From Alphaproteobacteria bacterium (GTDB taxonomy: Bacteria; Pseudomonadota; Alphaproteobacteria; Puniceispirillales; Puniceispirillaceae), in contig JAACDT010000228.1 in assembly GCA_009936885.1 (NCBI GenBank), positions 1-15,712 on the forward strand: a DNA stretch of 15,712 nucleotides. Direction: 5' to 3'. The notes below the pieces were generated by a model, which searched no databases, was not told the origin of the DNA, and saw only the letters and a list, made by a program, of their open reading frames with translations. Both the position numbers and the translations under genes were made by a program. The stretch's first letter is position 1. The number at the start of each line of letters is the position of its first letter. Below are positions 6,294-13,485 of this stretch, in pieces.

Positions 6294-8282
6294 ATGAGTA
6301 ACTCTGCTAAATCAAATGCGATGGCCAATGCCATCCGCGCTCTTACCATGGATGCTGTAGAAGCAGCAAATTCAGGACATCCTGGAATGCCGATGGGAAT
6401 GGCAGACGTTGCGACTGTTTTATATTCGAATCATCTAAAATTTTCTGCTCAGAATCCGGACTGGCCTGACAGAGATAGATTTATCCTATCTGCGGGCCAT
6501 GGCTCAATGCTGTTATATTCTCTGTTATTTCTGACAGGCTATTCTGATATGAGTCTTGAAGAAATTAAGAATTTCCGCCAGCTTAGCTCAAAGACCGCAG
6601 GGCATCCTGAATTTGGTCATGCTAACGGTATTGAGACGACGACAGGCCCCCTTGGACAAGGGTTTGCGAATGCTGTGGGATTTGCAATGGCGGAACGACA
6701 TCTAAACGCAGAATTCGGAGATGGTCTTGTTGATCATATGAGCTACATAATTGCAGGAGATGGATGCTTAATGGAAGGCATTAGCCATGAAGCTGCCTCT
6801 TTTGCAGGACATTTAAAACTCGGCAAACTTGTTGTGCTTTTTGATGATAACGGGATTTCAATTGATGGAAGCACGGATATCACTACTTCAGATGATATTA
6901 CACAGCGTTTTCTCTCTTATGGGTGGCAAGTGCTGGAGTGTGATGGGCATAATCATGAACACATTAATACAGCCCTTACAGAAGCAAAAGCCGACGCAAC
7001 AAAACCCTCTATTATAAGATGCAAGACACAGATAGGATATGGCTCCCCTAATCGCGGGGGGACGGCTGGCATTCACGGCGCGCCTCTTGGAAGTGCGGAA
7101 ATTGCCCTTACCAGACAATCGTTAGACTGGCAGTATGAGCCGTTTTTTGTTCCAGTTGAAACCCTTCAGGATTGGCGGGATATTGGCTCTAAGGGGACAA
7201 GCCTCTTTGCAGAATGGGAACAACGCGCCCATTCAGATGCAAAAGGTGCAACCTTTAAAAAGCGCCTGTCTGATGATTATAAAGCAGATATTCAACGTGC
7301 GATATCAGACTTTAAAACTCAATTAATCGCTGAGCCTCAGAAAGTTGCGACCCGAGTTGCAAGCCAGAAATCTATTGGAGCATTGGTGACAGTATATCCA
7401 TCCTTATTCGGGGGCTCTGCTGACCTTACCGGCTCCAACAATACCAAAGTCGCCGAACATACGATTTTCTCAAGCTCAGATTATCTAGGGCGATATATTC
7501 ATTACGGCGTAAGAGAACATGCAATGGCAGCTGCCATGAACGGACTTGCTTTGCATGGCGGTTTAACGCCATTTGGAGGTACCTTCCTAGTATTTACAGA
7601 TTACTGTAGGCCAGCAATCCGTCTCTCTGCTTTAATGCAGCAAAAAGTAATTTATGTAATGACACATGATAGCATTGGACTTGGTGAAGATGGCCCAACT
7701 CATCAACCGGTTGAACATTTGGCCTCTTTGCGGGTGATACCTAATCTTAATGTATTCCGGCCATGCGATATTGTAGAAACAGCAGAAGCTTGGGAATTAG
7801 CCTGTCTGTCACAAAAATCGCCTTCTATATTAGCGCTTTCACGGCAAGGGTTACCCCAGCTACGCCTAGAAGAAAACGCAAATAATCTATCTGCAACGGG
7901 CGGGTATATTCTACGTGAAGCAAGTAAATCGCCAATAGTAACATTAATGGCAAGTGGCTCTGAGGTAATGTTAGCAGAGGAAGCGCGCATTCATCTGGAG
8001 GCAAATAATATCCCAACCAGACTAGTTTCTGTGCCGTGCCTTGATAGGCTGTTAGAACAAGAGGCTACCTTTATTGAAAATTTGCGAGGCGATGCTGACG
8101 TAGTAATTGCTATTGAAGCAGGTCTGGAAGGAGGCTGGGCAAAAGCAATAGGCTCACAAGGTCATTTTATTGGTATGCACAGCTTTGGCGCCTCTGCTCC
8201 AGCTAGTGTGCTATACGAGCATTTTGGCATAACAACTCAAGCAATCATTGACTTAGCCCAAAATCAGCTTAAACACCCATAG
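6294..8282 (+). CDS. tkt: Transketolase
   Basis: Transketolase moves two-carbon units between sugar phosphates in the pentose phosphate pathway, using thiamine diphosphate. The 662 residues cover the full three-domain enzyme. Residues matching the E. coli active site are H29 in NSGHPG, H69 in SAGHGS, H104 in TAGHPE, the TPP/metal motif GDG (155-157) with N186, H261 in GIHGAPLG, and E408 in GVREHAM, the glutamate that activates the cofactor. The donor-binding block THDSIGLGEDGPTHQPVEHL lies in the middle domain. ATG 6294 is preceded by AAGGAA at about 9 bases. In many alphaproteobacteria gap and pgk follow tkt near zapA; here efp follows instead, 77 bases downstream. Confidence 0.98.
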   Translation: MSNSAKSNAMANAIRALTMDAVEAANSGHPGMPMGMADVATVLYSNHLKFSAQNPDWPDRDRFILSAGHGSMLLYSLLFLTGYSDMSLEEIKNFRQLSSKTAGHPEFGHANGIETTTGPLGQGFANAVGFAMAERHLNAEFGDGLVDHMSYIIAGDGCLMEGISHEAASFAGHLKLGKLVVLFDDNGISIDGSTDITTSDDITQRFLSYGWQVLECDGHNHEHINTALTEAKADATKPSIIRCKTQIGYGSPNRGGTAGIHGAPLGSAEIALTRQSLDWQYEPFFVPVETLQDWRDIGSKGTSLFAEWEQRAHSDAKGATFKKRLSDDYKADIQRAISDFKTQLIAEPQKVATRVASQKSIGALVTVYPSLFGGSADLTGSNNTKVAEHTIFSSSDYLGRYIHYGVREHAMAAAMNGLALHGGLTPFGGTFLVFTDYCRPAIRLSALMQQKVIYVMTHDSIGLGEDGPTHQPVEHLASLRVIPNLNVFRPCDIVETAEAWELACLSQKSPSILALSRQGLPQLRLEENANNLSATGGYILREASKSPIVTLMASGSEVMLAEEARIHLEANNIPTRLVSVPCLDRLLEQEATFIENLRGDADVVIAIEAGLEGGWAKAIGSQGHFIGMHSFGASAPASVLYEHFGITTQAIIDLAQNQLKHP

Positions 8283-8359
8283 TTAGCATTGAATAGTTAG
8301 TCTTGAATAATAGTGCCAGATAAATGAGCTGTTAAGCGCTAAGCTAAGGAGGGGTATCT

Positions 8360-8926
8360 ATGAAAATAAATGGCAACGCGATAAAACCAGGCAACGTTAT
8401 AAGCCATAATGGACGCTTATGGATTGCATCAAAAACAAGTCATGTAAAACCTGGAAAAGGAGGCGCATTTGCGCAAGTGGAATTACGCGATATTCGCGAT
8501 GGAACAAAGTTGAATGAGCGTTTTCGGGCAACAGAGGGTGTTGAGCGTGTGATACTTGATGAAGTAGAATGCACCTATCTATATGCAGAGGGAAATACGC
8601 ATATATTTATGCATTCCGAGACATTTGAGCAAATATCCATCATGCAGGACATGATAGGGGAGCCAGTAGCATTTCTTCAAGACGGCATGACGGTTTCGGT
8701 TTCCATGTATGAATCAGAGCCCATATCTGTCACCATGCCTGACCAAACCACCGTTACTGTAATTGAGGCTGATGCTGTTGTAAAAGGCCAAACGGCCTCT
8801 TCTTCATACAAGCCGGCTGTTGCTGATAATGGTGTAAGAATTATGGTACCGCCTTTTATCGAAACTGGAACCAGAATCGTCGTTAAAATTGAAGACGTAA
8901 CCTACGTAGAACGAGCGAAAGACTAA
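8360..8926 (+). CDS. efp: Elongation factor P
   Basis: EF-P enters the ribosomal E site and rescues stalling at polyproline. It has 188 residues, the E. coli length, and three domains. The modifiable loop reads SHVKPGKGGAF with the tip lysine at K33 (E. coli K34). The C-terminal OB domain carries GQTASSSYKPA and VPPFIETGTRIVVKIED, and the protein ends YVERAKD in the usual alphaproteobacterial way. A strong ribosome-binding site, AAGGAGGGG, lies 6-7 bases before the ATG, suggesting high expression. No lysylation genes (epmA/epmB) are in the window. The suhB-like gene begins 5 bases after the stop. Confidence 0.98.
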   Translation: MKINGNAIKPGNVISHNGRLWIASKTSHVKPGKGGAFAQVELRDIRDGTKLNERFRATEGVERVILDEVECTYLYAEGNTHIFMHSETFEQISIMQDMIGEPVAFLQDGMTVSVSMYESEPISVTMPDQTTVTVIEADAVVKGQTASSSYKPAVADNGVRIMVPPFIETGTRIVVKIEDVTYVERAKD

Positions 8927-8931
8927 ACCAG

Positions 8932-9744
8932 ATGGCATTAAGATCAGCGCTTATAAATGTAATTTTCAAGGCAGCAAGTAAAGCTGCGAGACGCATGATG
9001 CGCGATTTTGGAGAAGCTGAAAATTTGCAAGTTAGCCGGAAAGGTGCGGCAGATTTTGTAAGTCAGGCTGATTTATCTGCAGAACGCACCCTAAGAGATG
9101 AGCTGGAATATGCACGTCCTGGATGGAATATGATTCTAGAGGAATCTGGTCACATTGAAGGAGAATCATCTGATGCGCCAACTTGGATCATTGACCCGCT
9201 TGATGGAACTACGAATTTTCTTCATGGTATCCCACATTTTGCCATCTCGATTGCTGTTCTAGATAATAAAAAACTGAGAGCAGCTGGTATTCTAGACCCT
9301 ATAAGAGACGAGTTTTTCTTTGCTGAGCTTGGTAAAGGCGCATATCTAAATGATCGTAGAATCCGCGTTTCAAGCCGCAAACAGGTTGAGTCTGCTTTAT
9401 TTGCAACTGGTATTCCATTTCTTGGCAGGACAACATCTGAGCAAGAGACAATTTTCATCAACCAGCTAAATCATGTGATGCCCAAATGTTCTGGGATCCG
9501 CCGATTTGGGTCTGCTGCATTGGACCTTGCATGGGTTGCTGCAGGCAGATATGACGGATTCTGGGAGCATGGCTTGCAACAATGGGACATTGCCGCTGGT
9601 GCCCTAATTGTTAGAGAAGCAGGTGGTTTTGTATCTGACTTCTCGTCACGAGATACTGTTTTACAAACTGGAAATATTGTTGCCGCAAATGGTGGGCTGC
9701 ATGTTCCCTTGTTAAAAATGCTGCGAGAAGGCGAAAAAGCCTAG
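8932..9744 (+). CDS. suhB: Inositol monophosphatase family protein (SuhB-like)
   Basis: A 270-residue Mg-dependent phosphatase of the IMPase/FIG superfamily. Metal-binding residues are visible: the Glu pair at 70-71 in MILEESG, D88 and D91 in WIIDPLDGTTNFLHG (85-99), and D219 in WDIAAGALIVREAGG (218-232). SuhB dephosphorylates myo-inositol-1-phosphate in vitro. In E. coli it also joins the Nus complex on rRNA transcripts; whether this protein does either is not shown by sequence. It follows efp with only 5 bases between and no clear ribosome-binding site, so it is probably translationally coupled. efp-IMPase adjacency is common in alphaproteobacteria (from memory). Other superfamily members such as CysQ are less likely given the motif details. 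Confidence 0.93.
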   Translation: MALRSALINVIFKAASKAARRMMRDFGEAENLQVSRKGAADFVSQADLSAERTLRDELEYARPGWNMILEESGHIEGESSDAPTWIIDPLDGTTNFLHGIPHFAISIAVLDNKKLRAAGILDPIRDEFFFAELGKGAYLNDRRIRVSSRKQVESALFATGIPFLGRTTSEQETIFINQLNHVMPKCSGIRRFGSAALDLAWVAAGRYDGFWEHGLQQWDIAAGALIVREAGGFVSDFSSRDTVLQTGNIVAANGGLHVPLLKMLREGEKA

Positions 9745-9749
9745 ATTTT
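9729..9749 (+). terminator. Weak candidate terminator at the suhB 3' end
   Basis: AGGC (9729-9732) can pair with GCCT (9739-9742) around a GAAAAA loop, followed by AGATTTTT. The 4-bp stem is short, so termination is doubtful. The remaining region to 9978 holds an A/T palindrome near 9773-9785, a 7-bp inverted repeat ATAGTAT/ATACTAT (9799-9818) and the promoter-proximal repeat listed separately, but no gene. Confidence 0.2.
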
Positions 9750-9882
9750 TGACCACCTCATATCAAATTTGCTTTTTTAAAAAAATGCATCTCAGACTAT
9801 AGTATTAGCTTATACTATTATTCCAGTCATATTCCTGCCATTGTTTTCAGCCATGTTTCTGATATAGAGTTAAGCAAGTAGC

Positions 9883-9914
9883 GCCTATCATGCTCAGTGC
9901 CTATGATGCTCAGG
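9883..9914 (+). repeat. 16-bp direct tandem repeat upstream of the MotA-like gene
   Basis: GCCTATCATGCTCAGT is followed immediately by GCCTATGATGCTCAGG, 14 of 16 bases identical. A third CTCAGG-like piece (TCTCAGGG) occurs just after the TATAAT box that follows. Its place in the promoter region suggests a regulator site, but no binding protein is identified. Confidence 0.6.
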
Positions 9915-9920
9915 TATAAT
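9915..9920 (+). promoter_or_regulatory. Candidate -10 box (TATAAT) for the MotA/MotB-like operon
   Basis: A perfect TATAAT lies 59 bases before the ATG of the MotA-like gene and abuts the 16-bp tandem repeat. The -35 position at 17 bases reads GCTCAG and lies inside the repeat, far from TTGACA. If this is a promoter it may therefore need an activator bound to the repeats. The activator idea is inference. Confidence 0.4.
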
Positions 9921-9978
9921 TCTCAGGGTCAAAACTGTATCAGCGCGCACTCTTTTTTAGGAAGGATACTTAAAAATT

Positions 9979-11037
9979 ATGACGGATCCACGTTCTTTTC
10001 TAATACGGATGATTTCCGTCCTTGGCATCTTTATTCTCATATGTGGTTTCCTCTATGAGCAGATTTACATAAGCTTTATGGGAAACCCTATCCTCAACGG
10101 TACCATCATTGCTACTGCGCTTACTGGTGTTATTTATATTTTCAGGCAAGTATTACTTCTGGTTCCAGAGGTCAAATGGCTTAGTGATGTTCAGCGCACA
10201 CGAACCTTATCTAAAAAAAATGCAAAGCCTGTTTTGTTAGCTACCGTAAATGTTATGCTGGCCGACCAAACCAATGAGCGACAATTATCAGCACAATCCT
10301 TGCGCTCTGTTCTTGACGGGGTAGCCGCCCGGCTAGATGAAGGGCGTGAGATTTCTCGATATATGATAGGGCTTCTGATATTTCTAGGGTTGCTAGGAAC
10401 TTTCTGGGGCCTTTTACAGACCATAGGAGCTGTTGGAAATGTCGTAGACGGGCTGAGTAGCACCAACAACGCTAATCTAGATAGAATGATGGAACAATTG
10501 CGCTCTGGCCTTGATGCGCCGCTATCAGGCATGGCAACCGCATTTTCCTCTTCTCTTTTCGGCCTTACAGGCTCCCTCGTACTTGGTTTTCTGGATCTAC
10601 AGCTAGGGCAGGCAATGGGACGGTTTTTTAATGAGGTTGAGGATTGGCTGTCATCATTTGCTCGCTATAATGATGTAAGAGGACAAGAAACTCAGCCCCA
10701 AGCTAGCAGTGGTTTAATGTCAGAAGGGCTGAATGAAGAAGGGGCACGCGCATTATTGCAATTAGCGCGGGCGATTGAGCGTTCTGAGAAATCTCGAGAA
10801 GCAACTGAATCTCAACTCGATAAGCTGAATATTCACCTAGGGCTGCTATCAGAGCAAATAACTGATGATAAGAGAATAAGGGACCAGCTGATTTTGCTGA
10901 ATAGCCGGCTTGAATCCCTCGGAAGCCAAATCATGAATGCATCAAGAGAGCAACAGGATGCGCTTGGAACCGATTTGCGCTCTCTTGCAACCTCCATAGA
11001 CCGTCTAATTTCGAACAACCTAAAAAGTGAGAAATAA
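9979..11037 (+). CDS. MotA/TolQ/ExbB-like proton-channel protein with cytoplasmic coiled-coil tail
   Basis: A 352-residue inner-membrane protein with four predicted membrane segments at about 8-32, 38-62, 128-151 and 185-209. The last two carry the family core: LLIFLGLLGTFWGLLQTIGAV, and PLSGMATAFSSSLFGLTGSL with the small-residue face lining the ion path. Residues 63-127 form the cytoplasmic loop. After the last helix a tail of about 140 residues contains heptad-like segments (about 253-345), more than TolQ or ExbB have. Such subunits form pentamers around a dimer of the MotB/TolR-like partner, whose gene starts 3 bases downstream. An AGGAAGGA site sits 12 bases before the ATG. Flagellar MotA is unlikely since no flagellar gene is near. 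ZorA of the Zorya defence system has a similar layout, but its effector partners are absent. The role is unknown. Confidence 0.85.
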   Translation: MTDPRSFLIRMISVLGIFILICGFLYEQIYISFMGNPILNGTIIATALTGVIYIFRQVLLLVPEVKWLSDVQRTRTLSKKNAKPVLLATVNVMLADQTNERQLSAQSLRSVLDGVAARLDEGREISRYMIGLLIFLGLLGTFWGLLQTIGAVGNVVDGLSSTNNANLDRMMEQLRSGLDAPLSGMATAFSSSLFGLTGSLVLGFLDLQLGQAMGRFFNEVEDWLSSFARYNDVRGQETQPQASSGLMSEGLNEEGARALLQLARAIERSEKSREATESQLDKLNIHLGLLSEQITDDKRIRDQLILLNSRLESLGSQIMNASREQQDALGTDLRSLATSIDRLISNNLKSEK

Positions 11038-11040
11038 CAT

Positions 11041-12426
11041 ATGTCGCTTTCTCGACTAGGTAATCGGGGTCGCCCAAGTGATTTTACGTGGCCTGGATTT
11101 GTGGATGCGCTTGCCAGTTTACTGATGGTCTTTGTATTTGTATTGATGGTCTTTGTGATTATTCAGGCTAATCTTTCTTTTCGCATCTCTGGACAGGATA
11201 GCCGAATAACCGCCCTTCAAAATGAATTGCTAGAACTTGGCTCGCTTCTCAATATGGAACGCGAAACAAATTTACAATTATCTTCTGAGCTATCAAATGC
11301 ACAGCTTAAAGTAACAAGCTTAGAGGGGGATAATGAACAATTATTATCTCAACTAGCATCCTTGCAGATAGAATTATCTGATAAAGAAGATGAAATAATC
11401 GCGCAACAGGCAGATATTAGTTCCCTAAGCTCCCAAATATTTGAGCTGGAAGATAATCTTGCGAGCGCGCGTTCTCTTGCTGATGAGAGATCTGACGAAA
11501 TTGAGGCGTTAATTCTTCGCCTGACAGCTAGTGCAGAGGCGTTTGCAGAGCAATCAGATGCATTAAACAATCAGGCAATCGAACTTCAACAGAGTATAAC
11601 GCTTGCCAAGGAGCGCGAAGAGCGTATCTCAATATTGAATTCAAAGATTGAAAATTTGAATGCTAAGAACACGATTACTGAAGAAGAATTAAATGAGAAG
11701 CAACGATTACTACTCATCGCAGAACAGGCATTGCTTAAAAAGGGTGAGGAATTGAAATCTGCCAATAATGCTAGTAATGAGGCCAAAGCAGAAATAGATA
11801 AATTATTGGCAAGCACAACAGCGCTCCGCCTTGAAATCCAGAAATTAAATAATCTTCTGGCTGACAAAGAGCGGCAAACAATAAATGATAAGATTGCGAT
11901 AGCCGATTTGGGCAAAAAATTAAATTCTGCCTTGGCAACGCGGGTTCAAGATTTACAAAAATTCAGGTCTGAATTTTTTGGCCAGCTTCGAGAAGTTTTA
12001 AAAAACAGATCAGAGGTACGCGTCGTTGGTGACCGATTTATATTTCAATCAGAAGTTCTATTTGCAACTGGACAGGCTGATATTAGCGATGCTGGAAAAG
12101 AGCAACTTGCTGAAATCGCTTCTGCATTGCGTGAAATAGAAGAGGTGATACCAAAAGACATACCATGGGTGCTTCAAATTGAAGGACATACAGATAGCGA
12201 CCCAATCGCTGATAATCCCTTTTTTAAGGATAACTGGGATCTATCAACCGAACGAGCGCTTTCTGTTGTACGATTTTTAAGGTCTGAAGGCATCCCTGCT
12301 AATCGACTTGCTGCGGCAGGTTATGGTGAATTTCAACCTATTGATACTCAGAATTCTGAAGCTGCAAAACAACGCAATAGACGCATCGAGTTAAAACTGA
12401 CTCAGAGAATTTCTCCAAATACTTAA
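11041..12426 (+). CDS. MotB/OmpA-like stator protein with long periplasmic coiled coil
   Basis: A 461-residue protein with a short cytoplasmic N-terminus and one membrane helix (about 20-43) starting with FVDALASLLMVFVFVLMVFV. D22 sits at the place of the proton-carrying Asp of MotB, TolR and ExbD. Residues about 50-310 are almost entirely heptad-rich (Leu/Glu/Ala/Gln/Ser), a long periplasmic coiled coil. The C-terminal OmpA-type peptidoglycan-binding domain (about 325-457) has IEGHTDSDPI with D385, NWDLSTERALSVVRFL with R405, and RNRRIELKL. MotB normally has only a short linker, so the extra coiled coil could span a wide gap between membrane and wall or serve as a docking arm. It is separated by 3 bases from the MotA-like gene, so they are co-translated. 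Membership in a proton-driven complex is well supported; the task is unknown. Confidence 0.88.
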   Translation: MSLSRLGNRGRPSDFTWPGFVDALASLLMVFVFVLMVFVIIQANLSFRISGQDSRITALQNELLELGSLLNMERETNLQLSSELSNAQLKVTSLEGDNEQLLSQLASLQIELSDKEDEIIAQQADISSLSSQIFELEDNLASARSLADERSDEIEALILRLTASAEAFAEQSDALNNQAIELQQSITLAKEREERISILNSKIENLNAKNTITEEELNEKQRLLLIAEQALLKKGEELKSANNASNEAKAEIDKLLASTTALRLEIQKLNNLLADKERQTINDKIAIADLGKKLNSALATRVQDLQKFRSEFFGQLREVLKNRSEVRVVGDRFIFQSEVLFATGQADISDAGKEQLAEIASALREIEEVIPKDIPWVLQIEGHTDSDPIADNPFFKDNWDLSTERALSVVRFLRSEGIPANRLAAAGYGEFQPIDTQNSEAAKQRNRRIELKLTQRISPNT

Positions 12427-12493
12427 TGCCCCAATAGTTATGACACATTTATTTGGATTGAGAATAATATGTGGTCAAAATGAAGCAAAAAAA

Positions 12494-13477
12494 ATGAAGC
12501 AAAAAAAGATCTTTACTAGCTCATTTCAGCATGGCTATGAATTTGCCCTATTCTGCACAAGCTGTAATTATTGTTTTTTTCTACGTATTTTCTATCCATC
12601 AAATCCGTTACAAGCAGCTTAAATCCAGTGGCATAACTTAAAAAATTCGCTTATCCCAATCAGCGTTTTTAAACAGACAGAGGATAGACTGTTATATCAA
12701 GAATCTATATGCTTATCTCTTAGTAATCTGCTATCTATTAGAGAATTACAAAGCCAAGGAGCTTTATCTAACTCGGTAGATTTCGTCAGCAATTTACAAG
12801 CAGATACCTGCATTCTGGCAGACGATACAGATGATATATTAACCGAAGATTTTAGCGCCCTGATTACTGGGAATAATATTCTGGCGCGTGTTATATCTGT
12901 CCAAGACCAAGCAAACCCAGAAATGACAAATGGTGATACGACAAATAGCCAGAAATATTATGTTTCTTCAGAGAACCAAACCTAGATCAACCCTAAAAAA
13001 GGCTATGCTCTTTCTGCAAGCAGCCTGGAAAAAGAAGGGACAATATTCACATTTATCCAACGCCAAAATTATGTTGCATTCGACTATGTGGGTTCTCAGA
13101 CAATGAGCTGGGATATAGAACTTAGTTTAATGTGTAAATGTGGCTTCTCCACACTTCAATCCTTTGATAGAAGGGGAGCGTTTGAATTTAATTTCAAAAC
13201 TGGAACAGCAGATCTTACAGGTTTTTTTCCAATGATGCGGATGCAACAGATGGATTGACGATGCAAAGTACTTTAAAATCCCCTACTATTAAATACTGGA
13301 TTACTAAGCGAGAGGGCACAGGCAACTATCGTAACAAACCACTCTTCCAAACAAACCATTGATGGTACGTTAGATATGTTGGTTTCTGGACCATCCGCAA
13401 ATGAAACTACAGGCCAATTTATAGCAAGCACCAATAAGCTTAATGATTTCCTAGTAGTTCAGTTTATTGGAAAATAA
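12494..13477 (+). pseudogene. Decayed gene for a secreted beta-rich protein (possibly FecR-like; tentative)
   Basis: No intact frame covers this stretch, but coding remnants line up. From ATG 12494 the frame (call it A) gives MKQKK. Just past an A7 run the +1 frame gives a signal peptide SLLAHFSMAMNLPYSAQA, then VIIVFF to a stop at 12639. From 12623 frame A resumes (LIPISVFKQTEDRLLYQ, NSVDFVSNLQAD, DILTEDFSALITGNNILA), meets TAG at 12983, and continues past it (GYALSASSLEKEGTIFTF, YVAFDYVGSQTMSWD, FEFNFKTGTADLTGFF). At a T7 run (13222-13228) it shifts to another frame (SNDADATDGLTMQSTL). Frame A returns near 13325 and ends TTGQFIASTNKLNDF...QFIGK with TAA 13475-13477. The parent had about 325 residues. 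The N-terminal half recalls FecR domains and the C-terminal half a surface beta-barrel domain; both are weak impressions. There is no other gene between 12427 and 13485. Confidence 0.7.
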
Positions 13478-13485
13478 GCTTTTAT

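Noticed and set aside
6888..8016. Minus-strand open frames inside tkt
   Set aside because: Shadows of the strongly conserved transketolase frame.
9979..12426. ZorA/ZorB pair of a Zorya anti-phage defence system
   Set aside because: The architecture is similar, but no ZorC, ZorD or ZorE gene lies nearby and the surroundings are housekeeping genes, not a defence island.
12440..12622. 60-residue open frame as a small gene
   Set aside because: It is the broken first frame of the pseudogene; the coherent signal peptide is in the neighbouring frame after the A7 run.
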